This document shows, one piece after another, positions 8,536 through 16,801 of a stretch of DNA of 64,000 bases (positions are counted from its first letter, which is position 1; the number at the start of each line of letters is the position of its first letter). This DNA is from an uncultured Albidovulum sp. (GTDB lineage: Bacteria; Pseudomonadota; Alphaproteobacteria; Rhodobacterales; Rhodobacteraceae): contig CAJYAD010000001.1 of the NCBI GenBank assembly GCA_913064775.1, positions 62,001 through 126,000 of the forward strand, written 5' to 3'. The notes beneath the pieces were generated by a model. That model worked only from the letters and a program-made list of their open reading frames with translations. It searched no databases and was not told where the DNA came from. A program made the position numbers and the translations under genes.

Positions 8536-10947
8536 ATGACCGACACCCTTCTCCCCAGCTACCCGGTGTTGCCGCTGCGCGACATCGTGGTGTTCCCGCA
8601 CATGATCGTGCCGCTCTTTGTGGGCCGCGAGAAATCCGTCCGGGCGCTGGAAGAAGTCATGGCCGAAGACAAGCAGATCCTGCTGTCCAGCCAGATCGAC
8701 CCTGCCGAGGATGACCCCGCCAGCGACGGCATCTTCAAGGCTGGCGTGTTGGCCAATGTGCTGCAACTGCTGAAGCTGCCCGACGGCACCGTGAAGGTGC
8801 TGGTCGAAGGCCGCGCACGCGTGCGGATCGCCGAATTTCTGCCCAATGACAAGTATTTCGAGGCCGAAGCCGCGTTGCTGACGGAAATGCCGGGCGACCC
8901 TGACTCGGTGAAGGCGCTGACCCGGTCGGTCGGCGAGGAATTCGAGCGCTACGCCAAGGTCAAGAAGAACATCCCCGAAGAGGCGCTGGCGGCAGTGGCC
9001 GAAACCTCGGAACCCGCCCGTCTGGCGGATCTGGTGGCCGGCCATCTGGGCATTGAGGTGGCGCAAAAGCAGGAGCTTCTGGAAACCCTCGACGTGGCCG
9101 AGCGGCTGGAGAAGGTCTATGGCCTGATGCAGGGCGAGATGTCGGTCCTGCAGGTCGAGAAGAAGATCAAGACCCGCGTCAAAAGCCAGATGGAGCGCAC
9201 CCAGCGCGAATATTACCTGAATGAGCAGATGAAGGCCATTCAGAAGGAGCTGGGCGATGGCGAGGACGGCTCGAACGAAGTCGCCGAGCTGGAAGAGCGC
9301 ATCGAGGCCACCAAGCTGTCGAAAGAGGCGCGCGAGAAGGCCGACGCGGAGCTGAAGAAGCTTAAATCCATGAGCCCGATGAGCGCCGAGGCGACGGTGG
9401 TGCGTAACTACCTCGACTGGCTTCTGGGCGTGCCGTGGAACAAGAAAAGCCGTGTGAAGAAGGATCTCGGCAAGGCCGAGGAGATCCTCGATCACGATCA
9501 CTTCGGGCTTGAGAAGGTCAAGGAGCGGATCGTCGAATATCTCGCCGTGCAGGCGCGGTCGGCCAAGCTGAAGGGGCCGATCCTGTGCCTCGTCGGCCCT
9601 CCGGGCGTCGGCAAGACCTCGCTCGGGCGGTCGGTGGCGCGGGCCACGGGGCGCGAATTCATCCGCATCTCGCTGGGCGGCGTGCGCGATGAAAGCGAGA
9701 TCCGTGGTCACCGCCGGACCTATATCGGCTCCATGCCCGGCAAGATCATCCAGGCGATGAAGAAGGCCAAGACCACGAACCCGCTGATATTGCTCGATGA
9801 AATCGACAAGATGGGCCAGGATTTCCGTGGCGATCCGGCCAGCGCCATGCTTGAGGTGCTTGACCCCGAACAGAACGCGACCTTCGTCGATCACTATCTG
9901 GAGGTCGAATACGACCTGTCGAACGTGATGTTCCTGACCACGGCGAACTCCTACAACATGCCGGGGCCGCTGCTGGACCGGATGGAGATCATCCCGCTGG
10001 CGGGCTACACCGAGGACGAGAAGCGCGAGATCGCGCGCCAGCATCTGCTGCCCAAGCAGATCAAGGGCCACGGTCTGAAGAAGACCGAGTTCTCGATTTC
10101 CGATGCCGCCCTGACCGAGATGGTGCGGACCTACACCCGCGAAGCCGGGGTGCGGAACCTTGAGCGCGAGATCGCCAAGCTGGCGCGCAAGGCGGTGACC
10201 GAGATCGTCAAGTTGAAGGCCAAGTCGGTGGCGATCGAGCCTGACAATCTGGAAAAGTTCCTGGGTGTGAAGAAGTTCCGCTATGGCCTGGCCGAGCAAG
10301 AGGACCAGATCGGCGTGGTCACCGGGCTGGCCTGGACCTCGGTGGGCGGTGAGCTGCTGTCGATCGAGGCGCTGAAGCTGCCCGGCAAGGGCCGGATGAA
10401 GACCACCGGCAAGCTGGGCGACGTGATGAAGGAATCGATCGACGCGGCCTCCAGCTTCGTGCGCTCGATCAGCCCCGAGATCGGGGTCAAGCCGCCGAAG
10501 TTCGAGAAGATCGACATCCACGTCCACGTCCCCGAGGGGGCGACTCCGAAGGACGGGCCCTCGGCCGGTCTTGCGATGGTCACCGCGATCGTCTCGGTGC
10601 TGACCCAGATCCCGGTGCGCAAGGACATCGCGATGACCGGCGAGGTCACGCTGCGCGGCAATGCGCTGGGGATCGGCGGCCTGAAGGAGAAGCTGATGGC
10701 GGCGCTTCGGGGCGGCATCAAGACGGTGCTGATCCCGGAAGAGAACGCCAAGGACCTGCCCGAAATCCCCGACAACGTGAAGGAGGGGCTGACGATCATT
10801 CCGGTGTCCCATGTGCGCGACGTGCTGAAGCTGGCACTGGTGCGGACGCCCGAGCCGATCGAGTGGGACGAGGAAGCCGAGGAGGCCGCCGCCAAGGCCG
10901 CCGCCGTCGCGACCCCCAGCGAAGGGCCGGCCGCCACCGCGCACTGA
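8536..10947 (+). CDS. lon: ATP-dependent Lon protease
   Basis: An 803-residue cytoplasmic AAA+ serine protease that degrades misfolded and regulatory proteins. Domain order is an N-terminal LonN substrate domain, a coiled-coil region, AAA+ (Walker A GPPGVGKT with Lys360; Walker B ILLDEIDK) and the C-terminal protease domain with catalytic Ser676 in KDGPSAG and a partner lysine further on. ATG 8536 follows AGAAAGGA. The last 25 residues are Glu/Ala-rich, as in many alphaproteobacterial Lon proteins. An RpoH-like promoter lies upstream and a strong terminator downstream. Confidence 0.97.
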   Translation: MTDTLLPSYPVLPLRDIVVFPHMIVPLFVGREKSVRALEEVMAEDKQILLSSQIDPAEDDPASDGIFKAGVLANVLQLLKLPDGTVKVLVEGRARVRIAEFLPNDKYFEAEAALLTEMPGDPDSVKALTRSVGEEFERYAKVKKNIPEEALAAVAETSEPARLADLVAGHLGIEVAQKQELLETLDVAERLEKVYGLMQGEMSVLQVEKKIKTRVKSQMERTQREYYLNEQMKAIQKELGDGEDGSNEVAELEERIEATKLSKEAREKADAELKKLKSMSPMSAEATVVRNYLDWLLGVPWNKKSRVKKDLGKAEEILDHDHFGLEKVKERIVEYLAVQARSAKLKGPILCLVGPPGVGKTSLGRSVARATGREFIRISLGGVRDESEIRGHRRTYIGSMPGKIIQAMKKAKTTNPLILLDEIDKMGQDFRGDPASAMLEVLDPEQNATFVDHYLEVEYDLSNVMFLTTANSYNMPGPLLDRMEIIPLAGYTEDEKREIARQHLLPKQIKGHGLKKTEFSISDAALTEMVRTYTREAGVRNLEREIAKLARKAVTEIVKLKAKSVAIEPDNLEKFLGVKKFRYGLAEQEDQIGVVTGLAWTSVGGELLSIEALKLPGKGRMKTTGKLGDVMKESIDAASSFVRSISPEIGVKPPKFEKIDIHVHVPEGATPKDGPSAGLAMVTAIVSVLTQIPVRKDIAMTGEVTLRGNALGIGGLKEKLMAALRGGIKTVLIPEENAKDLPEIPDNVKEGLTIIPVSHVRDVLKLALVRTPEPIEWDEEAEEAAAKAAAVATPSEGPAATAH

Positions 10948-10969
10948 TCGACGCCAGGCAAAGAGATCG

Positions 10970-10999
10970 CGGCGGGGGGCTTCGGCCTTCCGCCGTTTT
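10970..10999 (+). terminator. Intrinsic terminator of lon
   Basis: A 10-base-pair stem CGGCGGGGGG / CCTTCCGCCG (two G-T pairs) around a CTTCGG loop, followed by TTTT. It lies 23 bases after the lon stop. Confidence 0.8.
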
Positions 11000-11115
11000 C
11001 GTATGTGAAAACCACCGCGCGCGCCGGTTTCATCGCGCCGGGGCATCGGCATAGGTGACACGCCCGCGGCGGACCAGGTATCATGCGGTATCGACCTTAG
11101 GGAGGGACCCCCGCG

Positions 11116-11481
11116 ATGGCGACGCCGCCAAAGACCAAAAGCCCCCGCACGGGCGGCAAGGCCGCCGCCCAGCCGCCGTCCGAGGAGGATGCGGAGTTCA
11201 CCGAGGCGCCCGACGGCGAGGTGACGCTGCACAAGCGTGAGCTGTTCGCCCGGGTGGCTGAGGCGACCGAGATGAAGAAGCCCCAGGTGAAGCAGATCGT
11301 CGAGGCGACCCTGGCGATTCTGGGCCAGGCGTTGGCGAATGGCGAAGCGCTCAATCTGCCGCCTCTGGGCAAGGTCCGGATCGTGCGATCGCGCGACGCG
11401 GGCGCGGCCGAGGTGATGACGCTGAAGCTGCGCCGCAAGGGCGGGGCGGCGGTCGCGGCGGCAGAGGACGAAGAAAGCTGA
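11116..11481 (+). CDS. HU/IHF-family DNA-binding protein
   Basis: A 121-residue nucleoid-type protein. Residues about 35-110 match the HU/IHF fold (KRELFARVAEATEMKKPQVKQI, then LPPLGKVRIVR), with a non-conserved, acidic, low-complexity N-terminal extension of about 30 residues and an acidic tail. That makes it longer than classical HU (90 residues), and it lacks the usual GRNP at the tip of the beta-arm, so its DNA binding may differ. GGGAGGGA precedes the ATG. It stands alone between lon and tRNA-Val. Confidence 0.85.
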   Translation: MATPPKTKSPRTGGKAAAQPPSEEDAEFTEAPDGEVTLHKRELFARVAEATEMKKPQVKQIVEATLAILGQALANGEALNLPPLGKVRIVRSRDAGAAEVMTLKLRRKGGAAVAAAEDEES

Positions 11482-11529
11482 TCCGCCCTCTTGCGTCGTG
11501 CCGCGCGGGACGCTAAGACGCGCGCCAAC

Positions 11530-11604
11530 GGGTGATTAGCTCAGCGGTAGAGCGCTTCGTTCACATCGAAGATGTCAGGAGTTCGAATCTCTTATCACCC
11601 ACCA
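11530..11604 (+). tRNA. tRNA-Val (anticodon CAC)
   Basis: Full cloverleaf: acceptor GGGTGAT/ATCACCC, anticodon stem CTTCG/CGAAG with loop TTCACAT (CAC), T-loop TTCGAAT, discriminator A and encoded CCA. It decodes GUG. Confidence 0.96.
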
Positions 11605-11611
11605 TTGAGCT

Positions 11612-11643
11612 GAAACGCGTCCGGGGCTTTCCGGGCGCGTTTC
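11612..11643. terminator. Hairpin between tRNA-Val and the convergent DUF938 gene
   Basis: A 13-base-pair stem (GAAACGCGTCCGG with CCGGGCGCGTTTC, one G-T pair) around GGCTTT. It sits between convergent transcription units and could end both. Confidence 0.65.
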
Positions 11644-11671
11644 GCATTTCAGGCCCCCGGTCAGGCCCCGA

Positions 11672-12328
11672 TCAACCCTGCGCGCGGGCCACGAACATCA
11701 GGTTGTTTGCCGGCATCTCGATCGGCGGGGGCAGGGTCAGGCCGGCCTCGGTCAGGCGCGCGGCCGCCCAGGCCGCGTCCTTGTAGCCCAGCCGTGCATC
11801 CTGGGCCCGCAGGCTTTCGTGGAAGCGCCGGTCGCCCTCGCTGGTCGGCACGCCGTCGCGCAGGAACGGGCCGTAGATCAGTGCCACGCCGCCGGGGGCC
11901 AGCGCCGCTGCGATCTCGGACAGGATGGTGCGCGCGGTGTCCTCGGGGATCAGGTGCAGCACGTTGACCAGCACGATCAGATCCAGCGGCCCTCGTTCCG
12001 CCGACCAGCCCGGCGCGCCCGCGTCCAGGGTGATCGGCGCCAGGATGTTCGCCGCGCCCGACGCCTGCCGCCAGGCCGCGATCGAGGCCATGTTGGCAGG
12101 GTTCAGATCGCTGGGCTGCCAGGTCAGATAGGGCCGGCGCGCGGCATAGCGTACCATGTGCTGACCGGTGCCGCTGGCGATTTCCAGGGCGCGGCCGGTC
12201 TGCGGGGCGTGCCGGTCCAGCTGCGCCAGGATCGGCTCGACATTGCGCAGCGCCGAGGGGCTGATCCGGCAGCCCTCGGCCGCCTGGGCGTGCAGCGCGG
12301 TGCTGTCGGGAAGCTGCAGGCGGGTCAC
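11672..12328 (-). CDS. DUF938 family SAM-dependent methyltransferase
   Basis: A 218-residue class I methyltransferase of the DUF938 family. The SAM motif LEIASGTGQH is near residue 50, with SDLNPANMAS, LIVLVNVLHL and the late motif LIYGPFLRDG following. I choose GTG 12328 because family members start M-T-R-L-x-L-P-D; the open frame extends to 12394, but that part is a tandem repeat. It follows an FAD oxidoreductase gene across the repeat. The substrate is unknown. Confidence 0.8.
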   Translation of the reverse strand: MTRLQLPDSTALHAQAAEGCRISPSALRNVEPILAQLDRHAPQTGRALEIASGTGQHMVRYAARRPYLTWQPSDLNPANMASIAAWRQASGAANILAPITLDAGAPGWSAERGPLDLIVLVNVLHLIPEDTARTILSEIAAALAPGGVALIYGPFLRDGVPTSEGDRRFHESLRAQDARLGYKDAAWAAARLTEAGLTLPPPIEMPANNLMFVARAQG

Positions 12329-12330
12329 CG

Positions 12331-12429
12331 CGCGCACCGCGCGTGAAGGGAGGTCATCGCGCACCGCGCGTACAGGGTGGTCGCCCGCGCGCACCGAGCG
12401 TGAAGGGCGGTCATTTCGCGAACCGCGCG
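12331..12429. repeat. Short tandem repeat array, about four units of 27-30 bases
   Basis: Units begin CGCGCACCG (or a one-base variant) at 12331, 12358, 12388 and 12417; each of the first three continues GCGTGAAGG or similar and ends near GGTCAT. The array fills the gap between the FAD oxidoreductase stop and the DUF938 start and runs into the oxidoreductase C-terminal codons. Confidence 0.8.
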
Positions 12430-13493
12430 GGCGAGAGGGCGGCGACCATGTCGGCCTCCAGTTCTGGTGCGGTGCCGCCGGCTAGCGCCGCCAGCAGGTT
12501 CGCCGCCCCGGCCGAGGTCTGAAAGCCGTAGCCGCCCTGACCCGCGGACCAGAAGAAATCGGGCAGGGTGGGGTCGGGGCCGATGACCAGTACCCGGTCG
12601 GGGGCGAAGGTGCGCAGGCCCGCCCAATTGGCCAGCATCCGGGTCACCGGTTCGCGCACCCGCGCCTCATAGCGCGCGATCCCCTCGGCCAGCACCATGT
12701 CGTCGGCGAAGGCGTCATGCGGGGTGCTGGGGTCCTCTTCCGCCGGCGAGACGATCAGCGCGCCTGCATCGGGCTTGGCGTACCAGCTTTCGCCCGCCCC
12801 GAAAATCATCGGCCAGCCCGACACGTCGTGCCCGCCGGGCGCAGGGATCCGCGCCATTGAGCGGCGATAGGGGGTCAGGCCCACGGGCGCCGCCCCCGCC
12901 ATCTGCGCCACCTGATCGGCCCAGGGGCCGGCGGCATTGACCAGGACCTTGGCGCGGAAACTGCCCTTGGGCGTTTCCACCTGCCAGGCGCCGTCCTGAC
13001 GCGCGATCGCGGTGACCGGTGCGCCGGTCAGCGTCTCGGCCCCATTGGCGCGGGCGCGGCGCAGGAAATTCTGGATCAGAAGGTCGGTGTCGATGTCCTG
13101 GGCATGCTCGGCGATCGCGGTCAGGGCGACGGTCTCGGGGTTCAGTATCGGCACCCGGGCGCAGGCCTCTTCGACGCTGATCCGGGTCATGCCCATCGCG
13201 GCGCAATCGGCCTCATAGACGGCGCGTTCCTCGGCGCCCGCGACCAGCAGGAAGCCGCGCGCGCTAAGCACGCCGCCGTCGGCATGCGCCAGGTGGTCCG
13301 CGCTCGCGCGGCTCAGCGCGTTGATCGGCGGAAGGCCGTAGCTTGGCTCGAACAGCGCGGCTGAGCGGCCCGAGGCATGATGGGCGAAGTGGTCCTCGGC
13401 CTCAACCAGCAGCACGCGCCCCAGCGGCGAGAGGGTGGCGGCGGCGGCGATGCCGGCGATGCCGCCGCCGATGATGAGAAAGTCATGTGTCAT
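12411..13493 (-). CDS. FAD-dependent oxidoreductase (DAO/glycine oxidase-like)
   Basis: A 360-residue flavoenzyme of the D-amino acid oxidase/dehydrogenase family. The N-terminal dinucleotide-binding motif IIGGGIAGIAAA and the ASGRSAALFEPSYG segment are characteristic, and the C-terminal WSAGQGGYGFQTSAG binds FAD. No membrane segment is seen, so it is probably cytosolic. ATG 13493 (MTHDFL) is preferred over a TTG nine bases upstream. Its last codons lie in the tandem repeat, which may have changed the C-terminus. The substrate (amino acid, sarcosine or similar) is not determined. Confidence 0.85.
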   Translation of the reverse strand: MTHDFLIIGGGIAGIAAAATLSPLGRVLLVEAEDHFAHHASGRSAALFEPSYGLPPINALSRASADHLAHADGGVLSARGFLLVAGAEERAVYEADCAAMGMTRISVEEACARVPILNPETVALTAIAEHAQDIDTDLLIQNFLRRARANGAETLTGAPVTAIARQDGAWQVETPKGSFRAKVLVNAAGPWADQVAQMAGAAPVGLTPYRRSMARIPAPGGHDVSGWPMIFGAGESWYAKPDAGALIVSPAEEDPSTPHDAFADDMVLAEGIARYEARVREPVTRMLANWAGLRTFAPDRVLVIGPDPTLPDFFWSAGQGGYGFQTSAGAANLLAALAGGTAPELEADMVAALSPARFAK

Positions 13494-13538
13494 GCGCGCC
13501 AAGGTGTCAGATCGCCGGGCAGATGCAAGGGGGGCGCC

Positions 13539-13946
13539 TCACGCCGCCTTCCGGGGTGCCGCGCCCGACTCCGCGCCCGATGCGGCGCCCGAATCCGCGC
13601 CCGACGTCGTGTCCGGTCCCGTGCCTTCGGCGGGCGCCCCGAACCGCAGCGCGCGCAGCTCTTGCAGGATCGCCTCGTTCTGGCACTGCAGGCGGTGCAG
13701 GTTCTCCTGCATCTCCTCGATCGTGCGGTTGCCGGTGTTTTGCAGCAAGAAGACCATCAGGAAGGTGGCGATCGTGGTGCCGGTGTTGATGATCAGCTGC
13801 CAGGTGTCCGAGAAAGCGAAGATGGGGCCGCTAAGCGCCCACAGAAGCACCGTGAAGAGCGCGATCAGGAAGGCGTAGGGATTGCCCAACACCATCGAGA
13901 TCCACTCCGAGAGCGACTCGAACCTGTTTTGGATGAATGCCCGCAT
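13539..13946 (-). CDS. Low-affinity iron permease family membrane protein
   Basis: A 135-residue protein with two hydrophobic segments (about residues 20-40 and 50-70) and the block NTGTTIATFLMVFLLQNTGN followed by EEMQENLHRLQCQNEAI, typical of this short Fet4-related bacterial family. The C-terminal 30 residues are an Ala/Gly/Glu/Pro-rich tail. ATG 13946 sits 6 bases after GGAGGAG; the ATG at 13952 would be too close. Iron transport is the family name only and has not been shown for such short proteins. Confidence 0.75.
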   Translation of the reverse strand: MRAFIQNRFESLSEWISMVLGNPYAFLIALFTVLLWALSGPIFAFSDTWQLIINTGTTIATFLMVFLLQNTGNRTIEEMQENLHRLQCQNEAILQELRALRFGAPAEGTGPDTTSGADSGAASGAESGAAPRKAA

Positions 13947-14288
13947 TTTCATCTCCTCCGACCGGCCCCGGGCCGCCGGAAGAGAGGTCAACCCTCAGTC
14001 CGGCAGGCGTTGCGCGGTCGTTCTACTGTGGGTTGGCATTGGAACGTGTCCCTGGTTATGCGGGCGCAAACCCGCCCCGATCAGCTAGCGTCCGGGGCGT
14101 CGGAACGGAAGGGGCGCAGGCATGCGCGGCGCTCACATTCTCGTGCCCGGAACCGGGCCGCCGGCGCCCGGGCCTTGCCCCGAAAACCTGTGGCGCGATT
14201 GCACTGCGACGCGGCGTTTCATTGACTTGGCAGTCAGCCGAACATAGATCAAGCCGGTAAATTTCAGGCGCCGAGGGACGGCCGTAGG
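13947..14288. other. Intergenic region before the glycosyltransferase gene
   Basis: 342 bases between divergent genes. Apart from a sigma-70-like promoter near the right end I see no gene or strong structure. Confidence 0.5.
14222..14250 (+). promoter_or_regulatory. Sigma-70-like promoter
   Basis: TTGACT, 17 bases, TAGATC, about 40 bases upstream of the glycosyltransferase start. Confidence 0.45.
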
Positions 14289-15041
14289 GTGAAGTCAGTC
14301 GCCATCGTCATTCCGATGCACAATGAGGCCGAGGCCGCAGAACCCCTTATCCAGGGGATCGTCGCGGCATGTTCGGTGCTGACCGAGTTCGAGATCATCG
14401 CCGTCGACGACGGCTCGACCGACGATACTGCCGCACGAATCGAGGCGCTGCAGATGCGAATTCCGCAGCTGCGCCTGTTGCGCCACCCGCATGCGGGCGG
14501 GCAAAGTGCTGCGGTGCATTCGGGTGTCAGCGCGGCGCGTTCGCCCATATGCTGCACGCTGGACGGCGACGGTCAGAACCCGCCCGAGGAATTGCCGAAG
14601 CTCTGGGCGCCGCTTCTGAACGATGCCAGCGGCCGGATCGGTCTGGTCGCGGGCCAGCGGGTGGGGCGGCGGGATGATCTGTCGAAGCGCCTGGCGTCGC
14701 GCTTTGCCAATGCGCTGCGCGGCTGGATCCTGAAGGACGGCACCCGCGACACCGGCTGCGGGCTGAAGGGGTTCCGGCGCGACACCTTCCTGGGTTTCCC
14801 CTATTTCGATCACATGCACCGTTACCTGCCCGCGCTGGCGCGCCGCGACGGCTGGGAGGTCGTTCTCGTCGACGTCACTCACCGTGAGCGCGAGACCGGG
14901 CAATCGAAATATTCGAACGCCCAGCGGGCCCTTGTCGGGGTCCGCGATCTGATCGGCGTGGCCTGGCTGATCGCGCGCCGCAAGAAGGTTCAGGCCCAGA
15001 AGGAGGACGCGCGTCCTTCGCAGGGCAAGGGGGGGCGATGA
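14289..15041 (+). CDS. Family 2 glycosyltransferase (polyprenyl-phosphate sugar synthase type)
   Basis: A 250-residue GT2 enzyme like dolichol-phosphate mannose synthase. It has IPMHNEAE at the N-terminus, the nucleotide-binding VDDGSTDDT, the DGDGQ DxD-type motif near residue 97 and GCGLKGFRR. There is no C-terminal membrane domain. It starts with GTG, as no suitable ATG is available. Its stop overlaps the start of the LAB_N gene (ATGA), so the pair probably makes and handles a lipid-linked sugar for envelope modification. The sugar is unknown. Confidence 0.85.
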   Translation: MKSVAIVIPMHNEAEAAEPLIQGIVAACSVLTEFEIIAVDDGSTDDTAARIEALQMRIPQLRLLRHPHAGGQSAAVHSGVSAARSPICCTLDGDGQNPPEELPKLWAPLLNDASGRIGLVAGQRVGRRDDLSKRLASRFANALRGWILKDGTRDTGCGLKGFRRDTFLGFPYFDHMHRYLPALARRDGWEVVLVDVTHRERETGQSKYSNAQRALVGVRDLIGVAWLIARRKKVQAQKEDARPSQGKGGR

Positions 15042-15343
15042 TCGACCAACTGATGAACTGGTTTCATGTCGACGACCGGCTTGAACTGACCTGGGTGATC
15101 GTCGGGCTTCTGGGCCAGTTGATGTTCACCGGTCGCTTCCTGGTGCAATGGATCGCGTCCGAGCGCGCGCATCGCTCGGTGATGCCGGTACTTTTTTGGT
15201 ATTTCTCGATCGCGGGCGGGCTGGTCCTTCTGGCCTATGCGCTTTACCGGCGCGACCCGGTGTTCACCCTGGGCCAGTCCATGGGGGTGGTGATCTACGC
15301 CCGCAATCTGTGGCTCATCCGGTCCGAGCGCCACAGCACCTGA
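15038..15343 (+). CDS. Lipid A biosynthesis N-terminal (LAB_N) domain membrane protein
   Basis: A 101-residue membrane protein made only of the LAB_N domain: a first membrane segment near residues 18-38, LMFTGRFLVQWIASER, then SVMPVLFWYFSIAGGLVLLAYALYRRDPVFTLGQ. The domain also occurs at the N-terminus of some LpxB proteins and, as here, as a stand-alone partner of GT2 enzymes. It is translationally coupled to the glycosyltransferase. Function is inferred only: handling of a lipid-linked sugar or a membrane anchor for the enzyme. Confidence 0.8.
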   Translation: MIDQLMNWFHVDDRLELTWVIVGLLGQLMFTGRFLVQWIASERAHRSVMPVLFWYFSIAGGLVLLAYALYRRDPVFTLGQSMGVVIYARNLWLIRSERHST

Positions 15344-15527
15344 CGGCCACGTGCCGGGTTTGTTCCTTCCCCGGCGGCTTTGAGCGCCTCCCGAAATCCG
15401 TCCGAATGGCTTCCGCCCGGCGCTCCTCGGCGGCGATCCGCCGTGCCAGAGGCGTCTGCGAAGGCGGAAATTCGCCAATCCCGGCGCGGACGGGTTGATC
15501 TCGCAGCATAATCTGGAAAGATGCCAT
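15315..15527 (-). CDS. Possible small protein, 70 residues
   Basis: An open frame from ATG 15527 encoding a basic peptide with an Arg/Glu-rich centre (ARRIAAEERRAEAIR). It occupies the 256-base gap before the CHAP gene and overlaps the end of the LAB_N gene on the other strand. Third-position GC is lower than in neighbouring genes and there is no clear ribosome site, so it may be chance. Confidence 0.25.
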   Translation of the reverse strand: MASFQIMLRDQPVRAGIGEFPPSQTPLARRIAAEERRAEAIRTDFGRRSKPPGKEQTRHVAVRCCGARTG

Positions 15528-15599
15528 CTGGATCTGCCCCGTGGCCCAAGCCACACGACCGGATGCAGTGGGGCCGACCGCACTGGGGAGTGCCGCGGA

Positions 15600-16151
15600 T
15601 TGAGACATGCCGGACCGCCGAGAGTCGGGGCACTTTTGATTTCTGTCCTGCTGTTGTTCACCGCTGGCTGCGCTCAGACCCCGGTCACGCGTGGGCAAGG
15701 CGCCCCCGAACAGCTTAGCCCGGTCCGCCGTGCCGCCGCGTTGAAAGAGGCGCGAGAGATCCACGCCCGTGGCCGCCGGCTTTGGTGCGTGCCCTTCGCG
15801 CGGGTCGCGAGCGGTGTCGATATCCATGGCAATGCGCGGACATGGTGGCGCCAGGCAGCCCACCGGTATGACCGCGGACATGAACCCAAGGTCGGCGCGG
15901 TGATGACTTTCCGCCCGACGCGGCGCATTCCGCTGGGTCATGTGGCGGTGGTCTCGAAGGTGGTTTCGCCGCGCGAGATTCTGGTCGACCAGGCGAATTG
16001 GCACCGCAACAAGGTGTCCCTTGGGACGGCGGTGATCGACGTCTCGGCCGACAACGACTGGTCGAAGGTGCGGGTCGAAAGCCATCCGGACAAGTTCGGC
16101 AGCATCTACCCCGTTGACGGTTTCATCTGGGCAAGCGCGGGCGTGCACTGA
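15600..16151 (+). CDS. CHAP-domain lipoprotein (putative peptidoglycan amidase)
   Basis: A 183-residue exported protein. Starting at TTG 15600 gives a lipoprotein signal with lipobox TAGC (Cys24); GGGGAG lies about 9 bases upstream. The frame is open to 15495, but that part does not look like a signal peptide. The mature part is a CHAP-like NlpC/P60 fold with catalytic Cys63 in RRLWCVPFAR and His114 in LGHVAVV. Such enzymes cleave amide bonds in peptidoglycan stem peptides. Attached to the envelope, it could act in wall remodelling. Confidence 0.8.
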   Translation: MRHAGPPRVGALLISVLLLFTAGCAQTPVTRGQGAPEQLSPVRRAAALKEAREIHARGRRLWCVPFARVASGVDIHGNARTWWRQAAHRYDRGHEPKVGAVMTFRPTRRIPLGHVAVVSKVVSPREILVDQANWHRNKVSLGTAVIDVSADNDWSKVRVESHPDKFGSIYPVDGFIWASAGVH

Positions 16152-16239
16152 CGGGTGGGGCCTTGACGCAGCAAAGCCCGCCGCAAAGCCCGCCGCGCAC
16201 GGTGCTTGACTTCGCGCCCCGCGGCGACATCATTCGACA

Positions 16240-16779
16240 ATGCGGTTCCTGACCTTCCTGATGGTGCTCTTGCTGCCGGTGGCGGCGCAGGCCTGTCCCA
16301 AGGGCCCCGACAAGGGGCCGGCACGGGCGGCGGTGATCGCAGCCATGCAAAAGGCCAAATCGGCGAAGGAGGCCGCCGGGCTGATGGGCGAGTTCTGGAT
16401 GATCCAGATGCGCGCCCCCGGTCCCGAGGCGCAGGCGCTGCTGAATGCCGCCCGCGCCCAGCGCGACCAGGGCGATCTTCAGGGCTCGATCGACACGCTG
16501 ACCCAATTGATCGCGACCTGCCCCGATTTTGTCGAGGCCTATAACCAGCGCGCCTTCAGCGAATTCCTGGCCCATCAGGACGCGGCTTCGCTGAAGGATG
16601 CGAACCATGTGCTGGCCCGGGTGCCGAACCATGTGGGCGCGCTGTCGGGCAAGGCGCTGGTGCTGATGCGGATGGGCCGCGTGAAGGCCGCGAAACAGAC
16701 CATCCGCGCCGCGCTGAAGCTTGACCCCTGGCTGCCCGAGCGCAAGCTGCTGAACGCGCCAGAGGGGCAAAGCCTTTAG
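16240..16779 (+). CDS. Exported tetratricopeptide-repeat protein
   Basis: A 179-residue protein with a Sec signal peptide (MRFLTFLMVLLLPVAAQA) and two or three TPR-like helical hairpins from about residue 68: LLNAARAQRDQGDLQGSID, EAYNQRAFSEFLAHQDAAS and GALSGKALVLMRMGRVKAA. It is probably a periplasmic adaptor. It lies alone and converges on mntH. No specific partner can be named. Confidence 0.8.
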   Translation: MRFLTFLMVLLLPVAAQACPKGPDKGPARAAVIAAMQKAKSAKEAAGLMGEFWMIQMRAPGPEAQALLNAARAQRDQGDLQGSIDTLTQLIATCPDFVEAYNQRAFSEFLAHQDAASLKDANHVLARVPNHVGALSGKALVLMRMGRVKAAKQTIRAALKLDPWLPERKLLNAPEGQSL

Positions 16780-16801
16780 CTTTCGCGCGGTTCCAGCGGG
16801 C

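Noticed and set aside
8227-11232. 1001-codon minus-strand open frame across lon
   Set aside because: A GC-bias shadow of lon; composition is Leu/His/Arg-rich and no motifs are present.
12331-12429. CRISPR array
   Set aside because: Units are contiguous with no unique spacers; it is a simple tandem repeat.
15315-16148. Full-length 277-codon minus-strand frame opposite the CHAP gene
   Set aside because: Only the last 70 codons lie outside the CHAP gene; those are kept as a low-confidence small gene and the rest is shadow.
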